From Odontocerum albicorne (lineage: Eukaryota > Arthropoda > Insecta > Trichoptera > Odontoceridae), in contig OX463859.1 in assembly GCA_949825065.1 (NCBI GenBank), positions 25,003,847 to 25,067,846 of the forward strand: a stretch of DNA of 64,000 nucleotides, read 5' to 3'. Position 1 is the first letter of the stretch. Each line of letters starts with the position of its first letter. The notes below the pieces were generated by a model. That model was not told the origin of the DNA. It searched no databases and saw only the letters and a list, made by a program, of their open reading frames with translations. The position numbers and the translations under genes are program-made. Positions 42,741-53,739 of this stretch are shown here, piece after piece.

Positions 42741-42749
42741 CGTCAGGTG

Positions 42750-42960
42750 ACAATACTCGAGCACACCGAGAACGTGTGTGAGTTTTGTTTTCTTTACGAG
42801 TTATTATTACCAACACGTGCAATGACAAATCGCGAGATCCGTGCCAACCCTAGTGTTTCTAACCCGAAGGCTTGATTACTGGGACTAAAGACCATATTTT
42901 CACTCTTTTTTCTATATGGCCGAGTCATCAATTCGGATATTTTAGAGAGTAACATAGCAT
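42750..42960 (+). repeat. Unclassified repeat L, copy 1
   Basis: The stretch gtgcaatgacaaatcgcgag, atccgtgccaaccctagtgt, tctaacccgaaggct and later aattcggatattttagag aligns in order with 44.93-45.09 kb (ttcaatgacgaatcgcaagt, ttcgtgccgactctagaggt). Both follow a SINE group A copy. No coding sense. Confidence 0.5.
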
Positions 42961-43409
42961 ACGAAAGAAGAAGGAAGACCCAGGAAGGCTGCAATATTCT
43001 CTGGGAACTCTGGAACAACATGATTGCCAATAAGTAACACACTCATTATAGTTTTCATTTACCGGACAGACTATTTCGTTATACCAGAGTTTACCAAGAG
43101 GAGTTTCACACAACAAAGTATGGATTTTTTTTAACCATTTGCAAGATTACACAGATTGGAGGAATGTAACCTAGGTAGACGTTGCCAATTTCAGTTATTC
43201 CAGAGGGAAATTTTATTCCATCTAGTTCTCAAATAAAATTTTGTACCATTCTCAATTCTGTGGTTTTGTTGTTTAGAGTTTCTTGCTGATAGTTTTCATT
43301 TATTTAATTCACAGTTTGTTTTATTTCGATTTCTTCGTGAATTTGCAAATATGTTTTCTTAATACTTGTGTTATCTCTTAAATATATGAACATAATCTCT
43401 CACATTCAA

Positions 43410-43890
43410 CAGACGTACAACGCAGAGTAAATTTTTTATGATGTTCGTTGAAGTTTATTTATCCATAGTTTATATAATATGATGTGTTTTGAAAGTTATG
43501 AATCCCGGTTTTGTATGATGTGTTTTGAAGTTTACTCACCCGAGTGTTATATGTGTTTTGAAGTTTACACGTCCATGTTTTTGTGAGTTTTGTTTTATCC
43601 CTATTTCGACGTAATAACAATGCTTATCGTTTTGTTTTTTAATTTCAACAGCCATACAACGCAGAGTTATTTTTTATGATGTTCTGTAAAGTTTATTCGT
43701 CCAGAGATGTGTTTTGAAATTTATTGATCCCTTTTTTATGTTATATGATGTGTTTTGAAGTTTACTCACCCAAGTTTCATATGTGTTTTGAAGTTTACTC
43801 GTCCATATTTTTGTGAGTTTGGTTACATCCCTATTTTGATATAAATAACAGTGCTTCTTGTTTTGGTTTTTAATAAGTATATTTAATTCC
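43410..43890. repeat. About 240-bp tandem duplication with subrepeats
   Basis: Two diverged units (43.41-43.64 and 43.65-43.88 kb) share acaacgcagagtta-tttttt, atgatgttc, the inner word tgtgttttgaagtttactc repeated several times, and gtgagtttggtt-catcccta. No long frame survives in both. Confidence 0.75.
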
Positions 43891-43899
43891 TCAGTCAAG

Positions 43900-44535
43900 T
43901 TTGCGGTAATGAGTAAATAAACCGTAAAAAAAAAACAATGCTGCTTACGATATTAGCGTTTATTTGTCGATCAACATCTCAAAGGTTTACGTAGATGGCG
44001 AGAAATTTATTTTTGTCGAGACAAAATATTAACTTCAATGAGCAAGGTAAAATAACGAGAAAATTTTCTTTAGGGCTTGAGCTTTAAGCTGCTTTTAAAT
44101 TATCCACTTTAATTTAATTGTTTGTGTGTTTCTGACTCTTTGCTAAATAAATTAAATATTGGGTTATCTGACAAGTGATTTTGTACTTTTAGGTGCAAAT
44201 TAACACAAAATTGGACCAAATGCTTGTGGATAGAGATTTTTCAGATTTGCAGTGTCTCAACAATATCTTGTGTTGAAGGACTTTGATTATTGTCGAACAA
44301 AACCTTGATTGTTTATCATTAGTGGTAATCGGGCTTTCAAAGTAGAGACTATTTTCGAATGTTGTGTCACCATTATGACTATTTTAAAACATATATGATA
44401 CATCGCTTAGACACTGCATCGCTGCTATACGAGTACACTGTACAGTTTTTTGGTTTGTGTCGCTTTTTTCCATTGTGGTAGTAAAACACACCAAGCACCG
44501 AACAACAATTTAATTTGTATCCCAATCAAAATAAA
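43900..44535. other. AT-rich spacer
   Basis: Nothing recognised. Confidence 0.35.
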
Positions 44536-44536
44536 C

Positions 44537-44712
44537 CATGACGACCTCCGTGGTCTGGTGGTAAGACACTTGTTCGATCCTTTCGATCCCCGCTGGAACC
44601 CAGATTTTTTAAAATAGGATTCCAGTCTGGTTAACACTTAGGGCCTATAAAACATCTTTCTGGTTGGTTGGAAGAGATTGCCACATGTGAATAAACTCGC
44701 AAGGTAAAAAAA
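44537..44712 (+). mobile_element. SINE group A, well preserved
   Basis: The A box is ggtctggtggtaag at 44552-44565 and the B box ttcgatcccc at 44582-44591. A short deletion lies between them compared with the 54.25-kb copy. The body (attccagtctggttaacact, tagggcctataaaac) and tail (ggttggttggaagagattgc, cacatgtgaataaactcgca) follow. Confidence 0.8.
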
Positions 44713-44929
44713 AATAACTTTTCATAAAAATGTACGTTTAGTCCAACGAAATTTTCGTCTTAATAACAGGGAAAGTGAAAAAAGTCAATATATCAACAGT
44801 TTTATTTCGTCAATAAAATGGAATCATATTCAATTAAATAAGAGTATTCATTTATGAAAATTGAAAAGACTTTTGTTAACTTTTATTTAATGTTATCTAC
44901 GAGTATAATAATGACTTATATGTGCCGAG

Positions 44930-45095
44930 TGCTAGTTTTGTAAACACTTTCAATGACGAATCGCAAGTTTCGTGCCGACTCTAGAGGTTCCAAGCCCAAA
45001 GGCTCTATAACTGAAGTCGAATACAATATTGCCTACCAGTCACGCTTTTCAATATGTTCGCAAAACTAATTCGGATAACTTGAAATGTACCGTAC
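44930..45095 (+). repeat. Unclassified repeat L, copy 2
   Basis: Partner of 42.75-42.96 kb: cgaatcgcaagtttcgtgcc, ctagaggttccaagcccaaa, ggct, then aattcggataacttgaaatg. Confidence 0.5.
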
Positions 45096-45610
45096 GAAAA
45101 AAAAAATATATCAAATATTTTTCAATTCTTAGTTATAATAGAAAATACAAAAACAAACTGTGTTTTGATAATATTTTTTTCTAGACTTATTTTGGTGTTG
45201 CTATCACATATGAGGGTTTTATGGTTATATTTGTTTTTCATATAAAGAAAAGAAAACAGCACACAAAGCTCAGCATAATGGGAAGTTCTTTCAATATGTC
45301 CTTTTTGTTTTCTTTGCAAGGTGTTTGCTAAGGTAAAGGTGTTCCATTTTTAGACAAAATGTTTTAGTATTGAGATTTAAAAAGATAAATGTTTTTTAAT
45401 TATTTTTTGCTCAGCAGCACTCAGGTTTTTATATTAAAAAAAACCTTATTTGTTATTAGAATTTCCCATAGCGAAACTTTTCTTCTGTATTTTTTTTCTC
45501 TTATCTGGAGTCTCGTTTATTTCATTAAATTTGGAGAGGACTATTAAGGTATGACCACTTAACATAATTTGTTAGATATACTTATCAGAAGGAAACTGAA
45601 AAATAGCCAC
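45096..45610. other. AT-rich spacer
   Basis: Nothing recognised. Confidence 0.4.
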
Positions 45611-45611
45611 A

Positions 45612-46503
45612 TACGAGGGCGGTCCGATAAGTACTTAGCCTCACCGCCCGATGGCACCACTATCGCAAGAGCAATTTTTCATCGCATAGTACATTTTTGT
45701 TGACAGCTACTGTCAAAATTTCAGCCGAATCGGATGCGTAGTTTTGTTTTGACCGCGTGTGGAAGCGAGCGTGTCAGCGGATTTGAGAAAAATGGAAAAA
45801 GAGCAATATCGGTCGGTGATTCGATTCTTGTTTTTGAAAGGGAAATCGCGCAGCGAAATCAAAGAGCGCTTGGATGCTATGTACGGTGACTCTTCTCCTT
45901 CGATGGCGACCGTCAAAAATTGTTTTAACGAGTTTCAACGTGGTCGTACGTCGGTTTTTGATGAGCCATGCCCAGGTGCCCCGAAAACGGCTACCACGGA
46001 GGATAACGTGACAAAAATCCACGATCTCGTATTGGCAGACCGCCGATTGAAGATGCGCAAAATAGCTGAGACAGTAGGCATCTCAAAAGACCACGTGGGT
46101 TATATCCTGCGTGAAGTATTGGGTATGAGAAAGCTGTCGGCGCGATGGGTGCCGCGTTTGCTCACTCCGGACAACAAGCGCAATCGTGAGACCACTTCAG
46201 AGCAGTGTTTGACGATGTTTAAGCGCAATTCGAAGGAGTTTCTGCGTCGTTTCGTGACCGTCGACGAAACATGGATACACTGGTACACACCCGAGACCAA
46301 GGAATAGTCGAAACAGTGGACTTCACCCGGCGAACGTGCTCCGAAGAAGGCGAAGACTGTCCTATCGGCCGGAAAGGTGATGGCCACCGTTTTCTGGGAT
46401 TCAAAAGGTGTGATCTACATCGACTTCCTGGAGAAGGGCAAAACGGTCACAGGACTCTACTATGCCGAATTGTTTATCAAGTATATCAAGATGCTGCTTG
46501 ATA
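45612..46503 (+). mobile_element. Mariner element, 3' truncated
   Basis: The 5' terminal repeat reads tacgagggcggtccgataag, tacttagcc, followed by a roughly 150-bp 5' UTR and the transposase frame. Similarity to mariner stops near 46.50 kb and the sequence turns AT-rich. The 3' half of the gene and the 3' terminal repeat are missing. Base composition is clearly less AT-rich than the flanks, which suggests a younger insertion than the others here. Confidence 0.88.
45792..46503 (+). pseudogene. Mariner transposase, one stop and lost 3' half
   Basis: The start chosen is ATG 45792 (MEKEQYRSVIRFLFLKGKSR). Domains in order: N-terminal HTH (IRFLFLKGKSRSEIKERLD), FNEFQRGRTSVFDEPCPGAP, second HTH (KMRKIAETVGISKDHVGYIL), REVLGMRKLSARWVPRLLTP, first catalytic Asp in FVTVDETWIHWYTPETKE, an in-frame TAG at 46305-46307 where the family has Gln, then SKQWTSPGERAPKKAKTVLS, AGKVMATVFWDSKGVIYIDF, LEKGKTVTGLYYAELFIKYI. 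Family length is near 345 residues. About 237 codons remain, without the second and third catalytic Asp. Confidence 0.9.
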
Positions 46504-46724
46504 TTTATATCATTCACAAAATTTTTCAAATCACAAGATCAATTATAAATTTTATCTCATAACATATTGAATTAAGCTTGTGCGATAATAGGCCTTCAAC
46601 GATAATCGTAGACGTTTTAATCTGACAAGCTTTTTTTTTATTCTTCTTCATCACGCTAAGTCTTTGTTGAGTTAAGCAGAAAGAATTAATCTCAAGTACA
46701 TTAATAATAATAAAATAATTATTT
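46504..46724. other. AT-rich spacer
   Basis: Nothing recognised. Confidence 0.35.
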
Positions 46725-46727
46725 ACG

Positions 46728-46840
46728 TAACCCCGTGTGAAGAGAGAAGGCTCTTCTCAAGGGTGATCTTATTTGGTATTCGAAACTGCTACTTTTGACT
46801 GATCATAAATATTATACAAAAATAATAGAAACAGTGTGAA
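46728..46840 (-). mobile_element. SINE group B fragment, interrupted by the hAT MITE
   Basis: Antisense: cccgtgtgaagagagaaggc, tcttctcaagggtgatctta, tggtattcgaaactgctact, then an A/T-rich stretch (actgatcataaatattatac) as in other copies. The hAT-type MITE begins 20 bp later. Confidence 0.55.
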
Positions 46841-46850
46841 AGGAAAAGTA

Positions 46851-46858
46851 AACGCAAC
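46851..46858. repeat. Left 8-bp target duplication of hAT MITE
   Basis: aacgcaac, paired with aatgcaac at 47252-47259 (7 of 8 identical). Confidence 0.75.
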
Positions 46859-47251
46859 CAGCGGCGGCCGGTCCCGAGGTGTGCTGGCGCGCCGCCGAAC
46901 TGGAAATACAATTCGCAATATAGAGAAATAGTCTCATGGTTTACTGTATGTCTCTGTCTGCCCTATATAAATCTGCGTTTCCGTCCAGTGCATATTCGAG
47001 ATCGCTCCAGTATGAATTGGCAAACTTGACCGGTCAATATGAAATTAATATTTTTTTAAATTAAAATTTTTTTATTTTTTTATTTTCACTTAAATAAAAA
47101 TCCTCGTACTATTTGTCAGTATTCTTATACATATTAATTTATACAAATATTTAACATTTTTGGAAGTCATGTTTGCGAATATATAATTTAATTATTGCGA
47201 ATTATTTTTCCGACTCAGCGCGTTAACGTACCCCGAGTCCAGCCGCCGCTG
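46859..47251. mobile_element. hAT-type MITE, 393 bp
   Basis: Terminal inverted repeats start cagcggcggc and match over about 33 bp (left ccggtcccgaggtgtgctgg then cgcg; right complement tggactcggggtacgttaac then gcg). The CAGNGGCGG start and the 8-bp flanking duplication are hallmarks of hAT elements. The interior is AT-rich and non-coding, with a ctatataaat word near 46970. It depends on an absent transposase. Confidence 0.85.
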
Positions 47252-47267
47252 AATGCAACATGTGTGT

Positions 47268-47470
47268 AAATAATGAAAGATTGAACCAAGTTGAAGAATT
47301 CTGCTTTTAAGGTAGTATTTTCTCAGATGATGTAAGAGTTAAGATATATATTAAACGGCGTAGAGCGATAGGAAACAAAGTAAATGGGGAACTAAAACAT
47401 ATTTACTTGAACCGTTTGATATCAAAGTCTGCTAAGATGTACTATAAACTCCTAACATTTAATTCCTTTA
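47268..47470 (+). pseudogene. LINE group D, post-RT segment
   Basis: The plus strand reads LNQVEEFCF, stop, GSIFSDDVRVKIYIKRRRAI, GNKVNGELKHIYLNRLISKS, AKMYYKLLTF. It matches the thumb region just downstream of the reverse transcriptase palm (VEEFVYLGSxFxxDGxxExDIKRRxxxGNxVNGAL). Only this segment is present. Confidence 0.65.
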
Positions 47471-47691
47471 TATGAAGGAGTATACATACGCTAGTGTCAA
47501 GTGACGTCCACTTCGTTGGATTTCGTTAATTCTGTTCAAATGGGTCGTCATATCGGTAAACTTGATTTACCGTGTTTGTACTTCGTATTTTGAGTATAGT
47601 AAGGCAATTCTAGGCCGAGACTAATGTTATCTTGTTAGATATTACTGAGTGACTTGTATGTAATATTTGGTTTTTATATAAAATTTATGTT

Positions 47692-48060
47692 TGTTGGGGT
47701 CCGTGCTGTGTCGCGACAGTAACAGAAATGTGACTTATGCGCGGCCACCGCGAGACAATCGCAGGCCGGCCGGCCTCTGCATGTGCAAAACTTATGAAAA
47801 CTGTGACATTTCGCGAGTTGTGACGGCATGCAAAGGTGAAAATAGATGCTTGCGATGAGCGATTGACCGCACATAAGAAGCGAAAAAGCCAAATAAAATC
47901 ATTATCAGTTCACTCTGCATACTGCGTTTTACTTGCGATCATCTAATACCTGCCTTAGAGGAATCTCTCTTAACCCTGCTACCTCCTGACCAATCTACGA
48001 CTTTGAACGTGAGCTGAATTCTCCGAGCATCGAGCAGCAGCCATCCACCTATTGTTACAG
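47692..48060. mobile_element. Candidate solo LTR (weak)
   Basis: A less AT-rich 370-bp block begins tgttggggtccgtgctgtgt and ends cacctattgttaca (TG...CA). It contains aataaaatcatt near 47.893 kb followed by ttatcagttcactctgcata, as at an R/U5 boundary. No clear target duplication was found and no second copy is in the window. Confidence 0.35.
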
Positions 48061-48184
48061 TTCTTTGTACCAGTGGCGTACAACATTGTTTTTTCATTAT
48101 CAGTCCACAGCAGGGCAAAAACCTCCAATTTTCATCTCTTTTCTCTCAGTATTGTATCCATTTGCCTTAAATAGTTATAACAGA

Positions 48185-48238
48185 TATTACCTTAACAGTT
48201 ATAACAGATACATACTTAAATAGTTATAACAGATAAAA
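48185..48238. repeat. Short repeat, gttataacagata x3
   Basis: gttataacagata occurs three times at 21-29 bp spacing. Confidence 0.6.
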
Positions 48239-48514
48239 AATAATAACTAAACATTTTTTCACTGATATGATGAATTCATTGAATTAATTGATTTTTGTTT
48301 TGTTTTCAGGTTTATGAATTTAACGAGATACGGTAAGTCTAGTTTAATGTTTTTAGTTACTCAATTATTTTTTTTGGCTTTATATAAAGATATTTTTTAC
48401 TATTCCTTGGAACCTTAAACAATAAAATATGTATCACAACAATTATTTTATCCAAAAACGTGTTTTTGAATGATATAAATAAAAAAAATTACAAATGGAA
48501 AAACAATAAGCTTA

Positions 48515-48745
48515 TATTCTTCCAGTTTTTTGCGGTCTACTTACCAAACAGGTTTTTTTTATTTTAGCACGTACAGACATAGGAAGTACTTAATATTACA
48601 TAATGGCCTCAACCACTCATTTCGTATTCTTATACTTAACTTATGTACTTATTTTGTTTTCAATCTGTCAAGAGTTGCGGGTTCGAGTCCCGAGTAAGAG
48701 CTTCCTTGAGGAGTGCACTGTCTAAACGACGCTTCTTAATTTATT
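48515..48745 (+). mobile_element. SINE group B
   Basis: Sense: gcggtctacttaccaaacag, agcacgtacagacataggaa, ataatggcctcaaccactca, B-box-like gcgggttcgagtcccgagta, cttccttgaggagtgcactg, tctaaacgacgctt. The B-box is the best preserved of the group. Confidence 0.7.
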
Positions 48746-48749
48746 CTTT

Positions 48750-50405
48750 TATTATTATAAGCTATCTGATCCTACATGAGGAGGTAACGTTCCAAAAATA
48801 TCACGTCCATCGGATACAAAAAATGAGTTGATAAAGCAGATTTAAATTTTAATGAAAAAAATATATAAATCATTTTAAAATCATAACACACAAAAGTACT
48901 CGTAAAAAACCAGTATTTTTTTTCAAAAAGAATCTTGTCCAGGCTTAAACCAATCAAAAAAGATCATGTCCGAATTGACCAATCATAGCTTTCCGATTGT
49001 GTCTAACTTCATACCAGGTCACCAGCAACTGCCAGTTTTAAATCATACGTGCAGTGTAATGTCATTATACAGCTTTATCTACCAACATATATTTATAGTT
49101 TTATAGTAATATTTCTTCTTATTTTGTAACTATTTACTTATTTTATTTGATTAAAATAAATGACTCTACTCAATCATTTTTTGATTATCTTTTGTAAAAT
49201 ATTTTTTAAATCGAACAAAAAACATCATGGTTTTAAGGATTTCAGATATTTTTACAATGAATTATTATGTCATATATTTTTAATGCTAATATAATAGTTT
49301 TTGCGATTTCTCAACATTCTGATTTGGTGGACATGTTCTTTTTTTAAATATTACCTCCTCACATGTATTGTATTTGGGAATTTCTTATTTTTCATTGCGT
49401 GCTTAATACCAAGCGGCGTGGTATTCTGCTATATCTGGAAGCTGTTGTACAATTCGTCTCCATCCAGCCCTAGATGGATAGTTTTTAAAGTAGATTCTAT
49501 TCTCTTCTACTCATTTTCTTAGTTCGTATCTTAACTGATCTCTTAATCAAAAGCTTCTCAAAACTTTTGGTGTTCTTATTGGTAACATGCCTAAGTATGT
49601 TAGAATCCTTTTTTTGCAACAATAATTTTTTTTTTAGTGATTGATATTTTTTTAAATTATAGGACCAATAATACGCTTTGCGGTTAATGTAAAGAAACAT
49701 AACGTAGAGTAAATACAGTCGACTGCTTTGATCAAAATAAAATTTTCATTTCCATTCGAGACATTCATACGAGTATGTACATGAAAAGTATATTTAATAT
49801 ATATATTTAATATGAAATTTCCAAAATAAGAATAGTCTATGCTGACATCATTTAATTTCCATCGGGATTTTAGCTTCTCATGAAATGAATTTGATTAACC
49901 ACGCGATATTTAACATTTCAGAGTAAAACGAAACATCACGTCTTTTATCGGCTCAAATTGACATACAACTGAGCACAGATTATCTTTATAAATGGGGCAC
50001 ATGTACTATATGTGCTAAGAAAAATACTTGAGTAATCTACATTATTTTATTCAGACCAAGTAATTTCAGTTTAAAAAATAACGACTCGCTCGCCAGCCAT
50101 TTTTTTACAAAAAATCAAAAAAAAAAAAAACGAAGTTTAAAATTTATAAATATGTAATCAAATCAATTCAATAAACACTATTCGCTCACTTAACATAGAA
50201 AAATCTGAAACCTTAGCGAACTGTGATATAAAAATAACTTTATGCATATAGACGAAAATTATTCGACGACAACCGTCGTTTTTCAATCAAGAGCTAGGTG
50301 TCAATTTTGACATTTCTCAATGTACTTGTGTGTTATAAAAATACTGAGAAATGACAATCAAGCAACTTTTTTTTAAACATTTCATTTAAAAGAAATCTTA
50401 CAATA
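48750..50405. other. AT-rich spacer
   Basis: No gene found. 49880-49990 is the partner of the unclassified repeat at 28.4 kb. Confidence 0.4.
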
Positions 50406-50670
50406 TACATACATTGTAATTTGTTTTCATCAAACACTGTTTATTCCACTTAATGTAATGGTATAACCCTGCCGCTTTCAAGGTTTTCCCCTCATCATAA
50501 GGGAAGCACAAACAAGTCTGGTTTGTGCTCCCCTGATGATGAGGTGAAATCCTTGAAACCGGTAGGGCTATACCGTTACATAAAGTGGAATAAACAGTGT
50601 TTGATAAAACAAATTACAATGTCTTTTAACCTCCACAATGTTAATGCCTTAACTACAAATAATATATATG
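50405..50670. mobile_element. Palindromic Penelope-like element, copy 2
   Basis: Arms 50413-50511 and 50522-50620 form a long hairpin with more mismatches than the 6.44-kb copy. The right arm reads ctgatgatgaggtgaaatcc, ttgaaaccggtagggctata, ccgtta. The right outer segment (gtcttttaacctccacaatg, ttaatgccttaactac) matches the 6.65-kb copy. Flanks aatatacat and aatatatat may be a decayed target duplication. Confidence 0.65.
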
Positions 50671-50841
50671 ATAATAAAAAAAATGCTAAAAATAAGTCTA
50701 CTCGTATATAATCGATATAAATATCTGCGTATAAAAAATCTAAACAATACACAAATATTCACATTTCAATGCATAGTCTTTCAAAAAAACAATATATAAT
50801 TAGACAATCATATTCCCACAGCGTCTAAATATAATAAAGAT

Positions 50842-50957
50842 AAATGTTTCTCTTCAAGATCGTACACACATCACCCACAAATGTTTCTCTTCAAGATCGT
50901 ACACACATCACCCACAAATGTTTCTCTTCAAGATCGTACACACATCACCCACAAATG
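50842..50957. repeat. 37-bp tandem repeat, 3 copies
   Basis: aaatgtttctcttcaagatc, gtacacacatcacccac repeats from 50842, 50879 and 50916 with no differences seen. Confidence 0.92.
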
Positions 50958-52260
50958 AATTGCGACGCAAAATCTCTCAAGATCAACATTTAGAGAATAA
51001 TCGTTTATATTTTACTCTCTCTTCGTGTGCTTTTCTTTCTTTTGAGCAAGAAATACAAAATTAATGGCCATCTACACCAATAATATAAGTAATACGTGCC
51101 TGTATTCAGTCACCAGGCTGTTACTGAGGGTAAAAGTATTAAATTGCAACTCTAACATCGCCTGACTATCTATGCAGGGCGCGTGGCCGGCGTGGTATCT
51201 GTCACGGCTTACACTTGTTTACGACATAAATTTTTGGATTTTTGTGGTGTTGGAATGGTAACAATTAAATAATTTAAATTTAAACCATAATGTTGGTCAA
51301 CCTGCGGTGGGTGACGACTCAAGAAGAGAAGATATTCTTTTACGGGCAACCTTTAAAACGTTTTCCCGTCAAGTATCGTGAACTGAGAAAATCTATATAG
51401 AGCTTTACTTAGATAATGAGCTTACATTACGTTAAAACAATTAAGGCTTATTTTACGTTAAAAAAGTGCTGTTATGCATGATATTTTTTTTTATATAATT
51501 CGAAATAAAATAAAAATTCTTAACATATTATTTCTTCGAGTATCAACAAGTTTTTAATAAATGTCTTCTTGAATCATGCAACATTAAAACTGTCGCAATG
51601 GGCCTTTCTCACGGAAAATTATGATTTATTGATATGAAAGAGGGAAATTTTAACTTCATCTGGGCCCTTTTTGGGGAAAAAAATGTAATTCCTCACTTAC
51701 GATAAATCAAAAATACAATAATTTATTACGATCTTTTACCCCGATTATGGGCTTTACGTGATGAAAATTTGCTTTGAAATATTCATAAGTATTTTTAAGC
51801 GGCTAATCTTTTTAATAGTCGTTGGTATAAACAAGATTTGTATTTTAATAAAATTACATACATACATCACGCCATTTCCCTGTTGGAGAAGGCAGAAAAG
51901 ACTGATCTGAGGGTCTCATCTGATATCTTTTAATTACTAACAAGCGTAATACTGAGTCCAACTTCTTTGAAAAATACATGGTTATATTTTAAAGCAACTA
52001 TTTGAGAAACATAAATATTTATCTATATAGGCTGGCAATAAGTAAAACAAACTTGCCCACTGGTCTTATTTTCTTTCTGGGGTGGTCCTTCTTTGAAGAG
52101 ATCTTGGATCTTGGCATCTTCAACATTTCGGAAAATGTTTTTTAAAAATAGCATAAAGAGCTTTCTTCATGATGGGAATTAGTTATTTTGGAAAAAAATA
52201 CAATTATTTCTTATTTGTTTTTACTGTGTACATTCACATTTATTTTTAAGCTTTCTATAT
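50958..52260. other. spacer
   Basis: No gene recognised. 51165-51240 is less AT-rich. A fragment near 51865-51905 (ccctgttggagaaggcagaa) resembles a LINE group D 3' signature. Confidence 0.35.
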
Positions 52261-52261
52261 A

Positions 52262-52930
52262 TACTTGAAAAAGTTATCCTTCTTCATCCTGGCACTGTCC
52301 AAACTCATTACCTAGGTAGGCTGTTAGGGTCGGCTCTTCTCGTTCTCAGGCTGTATATTCTTCGGTTCTGGGTGTCGCTTTCATCTAAGCCGTTTTTCTG
52401 CAGGATTTTAGAGCATTGAGTCATCCAGGAGCTCTTTGGTCTTCCTCTGGATGGCTGTCGAGGAAGATCCACAGGCATTGCCTTATTTACAGTATGATCT
52501 GGTGGTCTCCATCTTATGTGACCGTACCATCTCAGCTGTCGCTCTTCCCGCTTACTATTTATGTCAATGACTCCCAGACTACCACGAATGCGTGAGCTCT
52601 TAATTTTATCTTTCAATGATACTCCTGCCGACCACCTAAGCATTCGCATTTCTGCTGTTTCAAGTTGCCTAGAGTAGAAGCTGTACACAATCCAGCATTC
52701 TGAGTCATACATAATTGCGAGTCTAACGATAGACTGGTATACCTTTCCTTTCAGTTTTATAGGTATTTTTGGGCACACAAGACTCCTGTTACCGATCTGA
52801 ATTTCATCCATCCCACACTTATTCTATGGTCAACATCCGCGGCGCACCCTACGTCTTTGTGAATTAGTGAGCCCAGATACTTAAATGAGTCACAGCTGGC
52901 TAATATTTCCACATCCAATTGCATTGAAAA
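52262..52930 (-). pseudogene. LINE group K, ORF2 C-terminal remnant
   Basis: Minus strand: LDVEILASCDSFKYLGSLIH, KDVGCAADVDHRISVGWMKF, RSVTGVLCAQK, then after a frameshift IPIKLKGKVYQSIVRLAIMY, SECW, RQLETAEMRMLRWSAGVSLK, DKIKSSRIRGSLGV, RQLRWYGHIRWRPPDHTVNK, RGRPKSSWM and RTRRADPNSLPR. This follows the full post-palm region of the family (FKYLGSxIxxDG, DVxHRIxxGWMKWR, KLKGKVYRxxVRPAMLYGxECW). One frameshift near 52.8 kb. It is 5'-truncated before the reverse transcriptase active site. Confidence 0.82.
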
Positions 52931-53470
52931 AGTTATCTTGAATATACCATATAAGCTGCATATATAAAATTTAATTTTTAAAAAATATTTGAAAATTAAA
53001 TGCGTTATTTTTAATTAAAATTCATTGAAACCTTACAATGTAACTTTGTTTAAAAGTGACAGCTAAAAAGTTCGAATTGTATATGCAATTGAGCGTCGAT
53101 GTTGTGCTTTCAATTTAAATGCTTTTAAGTTTTTCAATCCCTGAACTGTTGCGGGTAAGCTACGAAAACAATTCACCACACCAGGGGTTTTCATATGATG
53201 GGGCAGAAAAGGTTGTCAACCGCTAGCTGAGATGAATAATTAAAAAGGATTTGAATTGCTAATAGGCTGATATATTAAGTGAATCCTGCACGTGTGTGTG
53301 TTCATACATCATGTTTGTGTATGTATTTAATTAACAATATTAATTAAACAAAACCTTAATTAATTATTATCAGCAGGAGGTTACGGTCGTTAAAGTTTCT
53401 TCACAGAAAATATCCTCTGGTTTTTTGCTAGTTTTATGTTTCATGAAATGGAGAAACTTTAAAATATAAT
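52931..53470. other. AT-rich spacer
   Basis: Nothing recognised. Confidence 0.35.
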
Positions 53471-53474
53471 ATTT

Positions 53475-53730
53475 TCTCGTTATTGAAATATTGCTTTCTA
53501 AAATAATGATCAGTTCTCAATATATTGCGTCATAATCAAAACATTGTGTCGTGTTTAAAAAATTGCGTCGTTTAAAAAATAATGCGTGTTTTTAAAACAT
53601 GGCATAGCTTGCAAAATATGGTTAAGCTCTTTAAATATTGCCTTGTTCTCAAAATATTGCGTTGTTTTCAAAATGACATTTTTGAAATTTTGCGTCGTTA
53701 TCAAAACATTGCGCCATTATCATAATTTTA
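53475..53730. repeat. Diverged 20-25 bp repeat array
   Basis: Variants of attgcgtcgttatcaaaaca recur about nine times (ttgcgtcataatcaaaacat, attgcgttgttttcaaaatg, ttgcgccattatcataattt). An old, decayed minisatellite that abuts the next LINE fragment. Confidence 0.65.
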
Positions 53731-53739
53731 TGTTTCTTA

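Noticed and set aside
44537..44712. A functional tRNA gene
   Set aside because: A and B boxes are present, but the anticodon arm is partly deleted and the sequence continues into a repeated SINE body.
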